A program made the translations under genes and the position numbers. The notes beneath the pieces are model-generated. The model was not told where the DNA came from. It saw only the letters and a program-made list of their open reading frames with translations, and did no database searches. From Clostridia bacterium (GTDB lineage: Bacteria > Bacillota > Clostridia > Oscillospirales > Acutalibacteraceae), in assembly GCA_900771185.1 (NCBI GenBank), contig CAAGND010000234.1, positions 1-10,155 of the forward strand: a DNA stretch of 10,155 nucleotides, in the 5' to 3' direction. Of the stretch, positions 1 to 5,266 are shown piece after piece. Within the stretch, counting starts at the first letter, position 1. Each line of letters begins with the position of its first letter.

Positions 1-1
1 G

Positions 2-421
2 GCAACCGTCAATCTGATAAGAACCGCGGCGGCACAGCTCGGAGGATTCCTCAAGGGGGTTTACAGAGCCTTTGTTATTGAAAATCTCACCGTGCTTCTC
101 AAGGTTTCTGCAGGTGACGATGCCGCTCAAACGGCCGTAAAATACGGCAAAGTATGCTCTGCGGTATATCCTGCAATGGGCTTTATATGCTCGAATATGA
201 AGGTAAAGCAATATGATGTGAACGTTGTGCCGGACTTCATCAGTGCGGAAAATACGGCGACTTTTAAGCTTTCACTTTCGGTAAGACCAATAAAGCTTAC
301 TAATGCCGTCATTGTCCTCGCTTTCAGACTTATTTTCAAAGTGCTTTTAAAACTGCTTAAAGGCAGTAAAAAGAATGATAAATCCATTACAAATACAGTG
401 AAAGGTGGAACTGCAAAATGA
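2..421 (+). CDS. DUF2953 domain protein (YtfI-like), 5' truncated
   Basis: The reading frame is open from base 2 and ends with TGA at 419-421, giving the last 139 residues of a protein whose start lies before the window. A GTG at 92 is in frame but has no ribosome site, and coding continues upstream, so it is not the start. The segment VSAGDDAAQTAVKYG resembles the G-x-G-DAA-x-TA-x-x-YG signature of DUF2953 proteins (Bacillus YtfI). A hydrophobic, Lys/Arg-rich stretch near the C-terminus (LTNAVIVLAFRLIFKVLLKL) could be a membrane or amphipathic segment. The function of the family is not established; it is usually found beside ytfJ, as here, where the two genes overlap by ATGA. The family call is from memory of the motif and neighbourhood and is fairly secure; any role in sporulation is inference. 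Confidence 0.8.
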   Translation, partial: ATVNLIRTAAAQLGGFLKGVYRAFVIENLTVLLKVSAGDDAAQTAVKYGKVCSAVYPAMGFICSNMKVKQYDVNVVPDFISAENTATFKLSLSVRPIKLTNAVIVLAFRLIFKVLLKLLKGSKKNDKSITNTVKGGTAK

Positions 422-828
422 AAGAACAATCAGCATCCGGAATTCTCGGAACATCTATTGAAAAGATAAAGGATCTTGTTGATGTTAGCACAATAATCGG
501 AGATCCTATGGAGCTCGGTGACGGGATAACGCTTATTCCCGTATCAAAGGTTACATACGGCTTCGCATCCGGTGGCTCTGACTTCCCCTCAAAGACCAAC
601 GCTGAGCTTTTCGGCGGTGGCGGCGGTGCCGGAATAACGATTACTCCGATAGCTTTTATAGTTGTCAATAAGGGTGAAGTGACTATTAAGCATATTTCCA
701 CAACTGAAGGCTCCATTGAGAGAACCATAGGTATGGTTCCTGATATTGTTAACAGCGTTTCCGGTGTTGTCTCAAAGTTTGTTGATAAGGGACAGAAGGA
801 AGAAGAGAATATCTCTGATTTATATTGA
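418..828 (+). CDS. ytfJ: YtfJ/GerW family sporulation protein
   Basis: A 136-residue protein of about the length usual for the Spore_YtfJ family. The N-terminal part (residues 8-50) carries the helix and G-D-x-x-x-x-I-PVSKV-x-x-GF pattern of the family. Next come ASGGSDF (50-56), a glycine tract GGGGGAG (66-72) and the beta segment ITITPIAFIVV (73-83), all characteristic of YtfJ. No signal peptide or membrane segment is visible. In Bacillus the homologue GerW is made in spores and is needed for normal germination; the molecular activity is unknown. The ATG overlaps the stop of the DUF2953 gene (ATGA), and AAAGGTGG at 401-408 sits 9 bases upstream, so this start is firm. Family members also occur in organisms not known to sporulate, so the gene alone does not prove spore formation. 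Confidence 0.93.
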   Translation: MKEQSASGILGTSIEKIKDLVDVSTIIGDPMELGDGITLIPVSKVTYGFASGGSDFPSKTNAELFGGGGGAGITITPIAFIVVNKGEVTIKHISTTEGSIERTIGMVPDIVNSVSGVVSKFVDKGQKEEENISDLY

Positions 829-838
829 TTTTTTTGCT

Positions 839-889
839 GCACACCGCATATTCATTATCCGTAAGGCTCAATGATGAATGGCGGTGTGT
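839..889 (+). promoter_or_regulatory. Long imperfect hairpin enclosing the start of the carboxypeptidase gene
   Basis: CACACCGC (840-847) pairs perfectly with GCGGTGTG (881-888). After one bulged A (848) and a T-G wobble (849/880), ATTCAT (850-855) pairs with ATGAAT (874-879). The stem closes with T-G, A-T and T-A pairs (856-858 with 871-873), leaving a 12-base loop, 859-870. The loop holds the only Shine-Dalgarno-like AAGG (863-866), and the ATG at 878-880 lies in the 3' arm. No T-run follows, only TTTGG, so it is a poor intrinsic terminator. Control of translation of the downstream gene is possible but is inference. Confidence 0.45.
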
Positions 890-2053
890 TTGGTGAAATT
901 AAGGCGATTGACAGCATTTTTTTCAGCTTTCTTTATTATTTCTTTTGCGTGTAATTTCTCGTTTGTGTCTGCGCAGGGAAAACCGGATGTGTCCGCTTCC
1001 TCAGCAGCTCTGATGGTAGTTGATACAGGTGAGCTTCTTTTCGGGAAAGACGCATATACACGCCGACCTATGGCGAGCACAACGAAGATAATGACATCAC
1101 TGATAGCTCTTGAAGAGCAGACTCCTCAGCGGGAGATTACCGTCAGTGCTGATATGATTCAGGTTGAGGGTACTTCTATGGGTTTGCTCGATGGGGACAG
1201 CGTAACACTGAAAACACTGGTTTACGGAATGCTTTTGCAATCAGGAAATGACGCGGCAAATGTCACTGCCATAGCGGTTGGAGGAAGTGTTGAAAACTTT
1301 GTTCGCAGAATGAATGAGCGAGCCCGTGAAATCGGAATGAAGGATACGGTTTTTGAGACGCCCTCCGGACTTGATTCGGAGAATCATGCGTCTACCGCCT
1401 ATGACATGGCTTTGCTCGGATGCACTGCTATGAAGAATCCCGAATTTGTTTCAATCTGCTCTCAGCGCAGTGCCGCTGTCTATTACGGTAATCCGCCGTA
1501 CAGGCGAACGCTTACTAATCATAACAGGCTTCTTTGGAGCTATGAGGGAGCGATCGGGATAAAAACGGGATTTACAAAGAAAAGCGGACGCTGTCTAGTC
1601 TCTGCCGCTGAGAGAGACGGTGTTTGTCTGGTGGCGGTAACGCTCAATGCACCGAACGACTGGAATGACCACAAAGCGATGTTTGATTACGGCTTTTCAA
1701 TTATGGAGCTGCGCCAAATCGACTACGATATATCGTCACTGTTTCTGAAAGTCACCGGAGGAGAACGGGACAGGGTCGGAGTTGAGCTAGCCGAAACCCC
1801 CACCGCCGTAATGCACCGCGACAATGATGCGGAAATAAGACAGGAGATTTTTATCAAACGCTTTGAATACGCTCCTGTTGAGAAGGGTAAGATTGTCGGT
1901 GAAGCTCGTTATTATGATGGTAACAATCTGCTCTGCACTGTTCCTATATTGACGGCGGAGGAGTCGGCACGCAAGAAAATTGAAGAACCGAAACAGCCGG
2001 AGAATCAAAGCTTTTTTAAACGGATTATTGAAAAAATACGGTCTTTTTTCTGA
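878..2053 (+). CDS. D-alanyl-D-alanine carboxypeptidase (DacB/DacF type, peptidase S11)
   Basis: A 391-residue penicillin-binding protein that removes the terminal D-Ala from peptidoglycan pentapeptides outside the membrane. Residues 7-33 form a signal peptide (KLRR, then a hydrophobic core, then VSA before Q33). All three S11 active-site motifs are present: STTK at 67-70 (nucleophile S67, base K70), SGN at 122-124 and KTG at 229-231. A C-terminal beta domain follows (about 285-350), and the end, FFKRIIEKIRSFF (379-391), looks like the amphipathic membrane-anchoring helix of PBP5-type enzymes. Length matches Bacillus DacB and DacF (about 380-390). Position between ytfJ and rluB suggests a sporulation paralogue, but the sequence does not tell DacB from DacF. 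The start is uncertain: ATG 878 has AAGG 11 bases upstream, while in-frame GTG 893 (after GGCGGTG) also gives a good signal peptide. Both lie in or next to a hairpin. Confidence 0.93.
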   Translation: MAVCLVKLRRLTAFFSAFFIISFACNFSFVSAQGKPDVSASSAALMVVDTGELLFGKDAYTRRPMASTTKIMTSLIALEEQTPQREITVSADMIQVEGTSMGLLDGDSVTLKTLVYGMLLQSGNDAANVTAIAVGGSVENFVRRMNERAREIGMKDTVFETPSGLDSENHASTAYDMALLGCTAMKNPEFVSICSQRSAAVYYGNPPYRRTLTNHNRLLWSYEGAIGIKTGFTKKSGRCLVSAAERDGVCLVAVTLNAPNDWNDHKAMFDYGFSIMELRQIDYDISSLFLKVTGGERDRVGVELAETPTAVMHRDNDAEIRQEIFIKRFEYAPVEKGKIVGEARYYDGNNLLCTVPILTAEESARKKIEEPKQPENQSFFKRIIEKIRSFF

Positions 2054-2056
2054 TTT

Positions 2057-2065
2057 GGATGTGAT
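2057..2065 (+). promoter_or_regulatory. Ribosome binding site deciding a TTG start for rluB
   Basis: GGATGTGAT differs by one base from GGAGGTGAT, the full complement of the 16S rRNA tail. Its core ends 7 bases before TTG 2069. The in-frame ATG at 2084 has no comparable site at a normal distance, so the TTG is preferred even though many RluB proteins begin at the MRLQKYL position. Confidence 0.55.
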
Positions 2066-2068
2066 TAT

Positions 2069-2818
2069 TTGCCTGATAATAAAATGAGGCTTCAAAAATA
2101 TCTTTCGGAATGCGGTATAGCCTCCCGCCGAAAATCGGAGGAACTTATATCTAAAGGGTTTGTCAAGGTCAACGGAGCCACGGCAAAAGTCGGTGACAGC
2201 ATTGACCCAAAGAAGGATATCGTTACTTTTAAAGGTAGAAGAATTGAAAAACGCTCAGAACCGATATATATAATGCTCCACAAGCCCAGGGGTTTTGTCA
2301 CCACCATGGATGATGAGCTTGGCAGAAAATGTGTAGCATCGCTTGTTGAAGATGTCGGAGAGCGCATATACCCGATAGGCCGACTTGACAGAAATTCCGA
2401 GGGCCTGCTCCTGATGACAAACGACGGCGAATTTGCCAATGCCGTTATGCATCCGTCAAAGCATATTCCGAAAGTCTATCGAGTCACAGTTCGTCCCGGA
2501 ATCACCGATGAACAGATTGCAATGTTTATCAACGGCATGGAGATAGACGGAAGAGTAACCGAGCCGACTGAAGTCACGGTTCTTGAAAAGCAGGAGGGAC
2601 GTACGGTTCTCGAGATTATTCTTTACGAGGGCAGAAACAGGCAGATACGAAAGATGTGTGAGCAGTTGGGCATAGAGGTGGCAAGACTGAAAAGAGTTTC
2701 CGAAGCCGGAGTAAAACTCGGCATGCTTCCGCAGGGCAAATGGAGATATCTGACAGATTATGAGGTGTCCCGTATTATGTCGGCTGCAGGCGCGGCGAAA
2801 AAAGAAAAGAAAAAATAA
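2069..2818 (+). CDS. rluB: 23S rRNA pseudouridine synthase, RsuA/RluB family
   Basis: A 249-residue enzyme that isomerises a uridine in 23S rRNA (position 2605 in E. coli numbering for RluB). The N-terminal S4 RNA-binding domain is at residues 6-60 (RLQKYLSECGIASRRKSEELI, here 7-27). The catalytic domain contains HKPRG (71-75), the signature GRLDRNSEGLLLMTNDG (104-120) with catalytic Asp107, and EGRNRQIRKM (187-196), all typical of the RsuA/RluB/E/F branch. The tail (242-249) is mostly lysine, encoded by A-rich DNA. The gene lies 15 bases after the carboxypeptidase gene and is probably co-transcribed with it. A TTG start at 2069 is chosen because of its ribosome site; ATG 2084 would remove five residues. 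RluB is favoured over RsuA from the gram-positive cluster context (Bacillus dacB-spmA-spmB-rluB); the exact target base is inferred. Confidence 0.92.
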   Translation: MPDNKMRLQKYLSECGIASRRKSEELISKGFVKVNGATAKVGDSIDPKKDIVTFKGRRIEKRSEPIYIMLHKPRGFVTTMDDELGRKCVASLVEDVGERIYPIGRLDRNSEGLLLMTNDGEFANAVMHPSKHIPKVYRVTVRPGITDEQIAMFINGMEIDGRVTEPTEVTVLEKQEGRTVLEIILYEGRNRQIRKMCEQLGIEVARLKRVSEAGVKLGMLPQGKWRYLTDYEVSRIMSAAGAAKKEKKK

Positions 2819-2844
2819 CAGCGAAAGGAACCACCGGTTTTACG

Positions 2845-3186
2845 GTGTATGCAGATATGTTGGAGTTCAAACCTGCCTGTGCAGGTAATAGCATATATTT
2901 ATATTCCGCGTTTGAAAACGGGGAGAAAACAGGCGAGTGCAGATTTTCTATTGACGGAATGTATATGGATTTTTTGAGCGTTGAGGCATCTGATCCCTTG
3001 ATTGCTGAGGGCCTGATACGCAGTTCGCTGAATTTCGGTGCAAACAGGAATGCGTATATAGCACGGGTGAACACGGAAAATATTGATTCGCAGCCGTTTA
3101 TTGCACTAAAGTTTAGCAGAAAAGGCGGATTACTTACGGCGGAAATACCCTTTGCTTTGCAGGGTAGCTGTAAAGATTTCCAATAA
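2845..3186 (+). CDS. Small protein of unknown function, possibly degenerate GNAT-like
   Basis: A 113-residue soluble protein that I do not recognise with confidence. It has no signal peptide or membrane segment. Its layout of strand (IYLYSAFENG), strand (GECRFSIDG), strand (MDFLSVEA), helix (IAEGLIRSSLNFGANRN), strand (AYIARV) and a late IALKFSRKGG recalls the second half of a GNAT acetyltransferase. There, the helix would be the acetyl-CoA helix and ALKF the usual LGF. The canonical Q/R-x-x-G-x-G/A pyrophosphate loop is missing, so catalytic activity is doubtful. The start is weak: GTG 2845 has AAAGGA 15 bases upstream with a small CACCG/CGGTG hairpin between, and ATG 2857 has only GGTG at 2844-2847. 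Coding is supported by an uninterrupted frame in a compact + strand cluster, 26 bases after rluB. The opposite-strand frame is also open but I take it as a shadow. Function unknown. Confidence 0.7.
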   Translation: MYADMLEFKPACAGNSIYLYSAFENGEKTGECRFSIDGMYMDFLSVEASDPLIAEGLIRSSLNFGANRNAYIARVNTENIDSQPFIALKFSRKGGLLTAEIPFALQGSCKDFQ

Positions 3187-3195
3187 TTCAATTAT
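3183..3195. repeat. 13-bp perfect palindrome next to the yicC promoter
   Basis: ATAATT-C-AATTAT is a perfect 6-bp inverted repeat around one base. It overlaps the stop codon of the preceding gene and ends 4 bases before the -35 box. It might be an operator or simply part of an AT-rich UP-like element; a repeat of this composition can arise by chance. Confidence 0.3.
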
Positions 3196-3199
3196 GATA

Positions 3200-3229
3200 T
3201 TGACAAATAGGCTGGAAAGTTGATAAAAT
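3200..3229 (+). promoter_or_regulatory. Sigma-A type promoter for the yicC operon
   Basis: A perfect -35 TTGACA (3200-3205) is followed by an 18-base spacer and TAAAAT (3224-3229), which matches TATAAT at five of six positions. TG at 3221-3222 makes an extended -10 (TGnTAAAAT). The DNA just upstream is AT-rich. Transcription should start near 3236, leaving a leader of about 30 bases before yicC. It lies in the widest intergenic gap of the window (80 bases) and is the only strong promoter I can see, so it probably drives yicC through rsmB. Confidence 0.75.
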
Positions 3230-3266
3230 AATTCGTTGCAAAAGGCAGCAAAAAGGAGTTCGTCAA

Positions 3267-4148
3267 ATGATAAGAAGTATGACCGGTTACGGACGTGCAA
3301 CAGGCACGTTTGACGGAATGGATATAACGCTTGAAATAAAAAGCGTAAATCACAGATATTTTGAGTTTTCCTCACGCGTGCCAAGAAATTACGGTTTTCT
3401 TGATGAAAAGCTCAAATGCTTTTTTCAGGGAAAAATCGCAAGAGGCAAAGTCGAGTGCTATTTGCAGATAGATACGGCGGGGCAGCAGGAGACTGTGGTC
3501 AAGCTCAATCGATCTCTCGCACAGGGATATATAAATGCCTACAACGAATTGTCAGAGGCTTTCGGTATCGAAAACGATATCAAGGTTTCTGATATGGCTC
3601 GTGTTGGGGATATCTTTTCCGTCAGCAAGGAGCCGGAGGATGAAGAGAAGATATGCTCGGATGTGCTTTCGGTGGCAGAGCAGGCGCTGGAACGCTTTAT
3701 GGATATGAGAACTGCAGAGGGCGAAAAGCTCAGAGATGATATCTCCTCAAGGCTTGATTTTATTCTCGAGAAAGTTTCGTTTATTGAGCAGCGTTCGCCG
3801 CAGACGGTCAAAGAGTATAACGATAAACTTCTTGCAAGGATGCGCGAGGTTCTTGCTGATGTCCATGTGGACGAGCAGAGGCTACTTACGGAGGCGGCCA
3901 TATACGCAGATAAGATAGCTGTTGCCGAAGAGACGGTCAGGCTTCGCAGTCATATTGATCAGTTCAGAAAATTTTTTGATGAAAATGGTGGCGCAATAGG
4001 CCGTAAAATGGATTTCCTTGTTCAGGAAATTAATCGTGAAATTAATACAATCGGTTCAAAGGCTCAGGATATTGAAATAGCACGTTGTGTAGTAGATGTC
4101 AAAGCCGAAATCGAAAAAATCAGGGAACAGGTTCAGAATATTGAATAA
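3267..4148 (+). CDS. yicC: YicC/YloC family endoribonuclease-like protein
   Basis: A 293-residue protein of the standard YicC length. It begins with the diagnostic MIRSMTGYGRA and continues with VNHRYFE (27-33) and a GKIARGKVEC segment (55-64). The C-terminal DUF1732 region holds E221, E222, R225, S228 and H229 (EE-x-x-RL-x-SH), then GRKMDFLVQEINREINTIGS (245-264) and SKA, the most conserved block of the family. The middle (about 125-200) is predicted helical. Family members in E. coli and Bacillus (YloC) have been reported to cleave RNA; the substrate here is unknown. AAGGAG (3253-3258) lies 8 bases before the ATG. It is the first gene after the promoter at 3200-3229, and remA follows after 17 bases, an order common in Firmicutes. 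Confidence 0.96.
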   Translation: MIRSMTGYGRATGTFDGMDITLEIKSVNHRYFEFSSRVPRNYGFLDEKLKCFFQGKIARGKVECYLQIDTAGQQETVVKLNRSLAQGYINAYNELSEAFGIENDIKVSDMARVGDIFSVSKEPEDEEKICSDVLSVAEQALERFMDMRTAEGEKLRDDISSRLDFILEKVSFIEQRSPQTVKEYNDKLLARMREVLADVHVDEQRLLTEAAIYADKIAVAEETVRLRSHIDQFRKFFDENGGAIGRKMDFLVQEINREINTIGSKAQDIEIARCVVDVKAEIEKIREQVQNIE

Positions 4149-4165
4149 TATATGGAGGAACAACA

Positions 4166-4441
4166 ATGAAGCTGATAAATATTGGCTTTGGCAATATGGT
4201 CAATGCCAACAGGCTTGTAGCGATAGTAAGTCCCGAATCCGCTCCTATAAAGAGGATAATTCAGGATTGCAAGGAACGCGGAACCCTGATTGATGCAACA
4301 CACGGCAGACGTACTCGTGCGGTTATTATTACCGACAGCGATCATGTCATATTGACATATCTTCAGAGCGAAACTGTGGCAAACCGCCTCAATGATGAGG
4401 GTGATGAGATGGACGTTGAGGAGGAAGACGACAATGAATAA
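4166..4441 (+). CDS. remA: RemA family DNA-binding regulator (DUF370)
   Basis: A 91-residue protein almost identical in pattern to Bacillus RemA, the activator of extracellular matrix genes, which forms ring-like oligomers and binds DNA. INIGFGNMVNANRLVAIVSP (4-23), SAPIKRII and DATHGRRTRAVIITDSDHVI (43-62) are the family blocks. R16, R48 and R49 correspond to the DNA-binding arginines R18, R50 and R51 of the Bacillus protein. The last 15 residues form a strongly acidic tail (DEGDEMDVEEEDDNE), beyond the usual core of about 75-80 residues. GGAGG (4154-4158) lies 7 bases before the ATG. The gene overlaps gmk by 8 bases. Targets in this organism are unknown; matrix control is known only for Bacillus, and the wide occurrence beside gmk suggests a more general role. 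Confidence 0.95.
   Translation: MKLINIGFGNMVNANRLVAIVSPESAPIKRIIQDCKERGTLIDATHGRRTRAVIITDSDHVILTYLQSETVANRLNDEGDEMDVEEEDDNE
4419..4424 (+). promoter_or_regulatory. Ribosome binding site of gmk inside remA
   Basis: AGGAGG, within GAGGAGGAAG (4418-4427), lies inside the codons for the acidic tail of RemA and ends 9 bases before ATG 4434. It selects that ATG over the in-frame ATG at 4392, which would add 14 residues read from the other frame of remA, and over ATG 4446, which would place the site 21 bases away. Confidence 0.8.
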
Positions 4442-5042
4442 CGGTATGCTGGTTATTCTTTCCGGTCCGTCCGGTTCAGGCAAGGATACCATACTCACCG
4501 AACTAACGAAGCGCGACATGAGTATCAAAATTTCAACCTCAATGACCACACGCAAAAAACGGGAGTGGGAAGTCGATGGAGTACATTATTATTTTGTGGA
4601 CGAGGCATACTTTAAACGAAAAATCGAAGAAGGACAGGTTCTTGAATATGCCCAGTACGGAGTTAATCTATACGGCACGCCTAAGGCTCCGGTGGATGAA
4701 CTCCTGTCACAGGGAAAGACGGTATTTTTAAAAATTGAGGTTCAGGGTGCGGAAAAAATTCGCAGACTGTATCCGGAGGCCGTCAGCATATTCCTTATGC
4801 CGCCGTCAATGACCGCTCTTGAGGAACGCCTTCGTTGCCGTGAGTCCGAGGATGAAGAGGATATTCAGCGCAGGTTGGCAATTGCGGTTGATGAAATTAA
4901 AAGAGCGGTGGAATATGATTATATTGTTATCAACGATATTGTGTCGTATGCCGTGAGTGACATATGCACAATCCTTGATGCGGAAAAGCAAAAGACTTTT
5001 CGATGCAAAAATATTATAAGTGAGGTAATCAGCAATGCTTAA
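4434..5042 (+). CDS. gmk: Guanylate kinase
   Basis: A 202-residue cytosolic enzyme that phosphorylates GMP to GDP with ATP, within the usual 195-210 residues. The P-loop GPSGSGKDT is at 11-19. The GMP-binding region follows: STSMTTR (34-40), VDGVHYYF (47-54), EYAQYG (71-76), LYGTP (79-83) and IEVQGA (101-106). The lid segment is ERLRCRESEDEEDIQRRL (131-148), and VIND is at 165-168. Two usually conserved positions differ: the family pattern TTR-x-P-R-x-G-E reads TTRKKREWE, so Pro is Lys42 and Gly is Trp45; the Asp of the IDVQG motif is Glu102. The fold is otherwise intact and no second copy is visible. The start at 4434 is fixed by AGGAGG at 4419-4424. The gene overlaps remA and rpoZ by 8 bases each, which suggests coupled translation. 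Confidence 0.95.
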   Translation: MNNGMLVILSGPSGSGKDTILTELTKRDMSIKISTSMTTRKKREWEVDGVHYYFVDEAYFKRKIEEGQVLEYAQYGVNLYGTPKAPVDELLSQGKTVFLKIEVQGAEKIRRLYPEAVSIFLMPPSMTALEERLRCRESEDEEDIQRRLAIAVDEIKRAVEYDYIVINDIVSYAVSDICTILDAEKQKTFRCKNIISEVISNA

Positions 5043-5244
5043 TCCCGATTTAAGAGGTATACTTAAAAATCATCTCAGCCGTTATTCTCTTGTTACGGCA
5101 ACAGCAAAAAGAGCTCGTGCCATAGCCGATGAGGCCGAGGAGAAGCAGGAAATTCTCACTGAGAAGCCGGTGTCAATTGCTATTGATGAGATAATCCGCG
5201 GTGACTATGTGATAGTGGAGCCCGAGGAAATCAGAAACATCTGA
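5035..5244 (+). CDS. rpoZ: DNA-directed RNA polymerase omega subunit
   Basis: A 69-residue protein, the normal length for the Firmicutes omega subunit (about 67-70). Omega binds the beta-prime subunit and helps RNA polymerase assemble. SRYSLVTATAKRARAIADEA (15-34) is the family core, with the conserved R-Y-x-L-V-x-x-x-A-K-R-A-R pattern, and EKPVSIAIDEI (43-53) is the second conserved helix. GAGGT (5022-5026) is 8 bases before the ATG, inside the end of gmk; the two genes overlap by 8 bases. In Bacillus and many Clostridia coaBC follows directly, but here priA is next after 22 bases. Product call is secure despite the small size because both conserved blocks and the neighbours agree. Confidence 0.95.
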   Translation: MLNPDLRGILKNHLSRYSLVTATAKRARAIADEAEEKQEILTEKPVSIAIDEIIRGDYVIVEPEEIRNI

Positions 5245-5253
5245 TTTCTCATT

Positions 5254-5260
5254 GGGGAGA
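5254..5260 (+). promoter_or_regulatory. Ribosome binding site fixing the priA start
   Basis: GGGGAGA lies 6 bases before ATG 5267. The in-frame TTG at 5252 overlaps this site and has none of its own, so ATG 5267 (MAELFAKV) is the start. Confidence 0.8.
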
Positions 5261-5266
5261 GATTAT

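Noticed and set aside
387..842. A 151-codon minus-strand frame opposite ytfJ
   Set aside because: Its proline tract (PAPPPPPKS) is the complement of the glycine codons of YtfJ, which is a well-recognised family on the + strand.
846..873. GCATA (846-850) followed by GGCTCAAT (865-872), resembling a sigma-F/sigma-G promoter for the carboxypeptidase gene
   Set aside because: The -10 match breaks at a key A, the spacing is 14 bases, and transcription would begin at or after the start codon.
871..954. A 27-codon open frame (ATG 871/874) overlapping the carboxypeptidase start, with AAGG at fair spacing
   Set aside because: It is short, overlaps a strong signal peptide sequence in another frame, and nothing else supports its translation; it is an incidental frame.
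2775..3191. A 138-codon minus-strand frame opposite the orphan gene
   Set aside because: All other genes are on the + strand, its composition is that of an antisense shadow, it overlaps the end of rluB, and the + frame fits the cluster spacing better.
3187..3199. Intrinsic terminator between the orphan gene and yicC
   Set aside because: The only inverted repeat there is AT-only around one base and no T-run follows; no terminator can be supported.
4096..4293. An open + frame across the yicC-remA junction
   Set aside because: It overlaps two conserved genes in another frame and has no ribosome site or recognisable motif.
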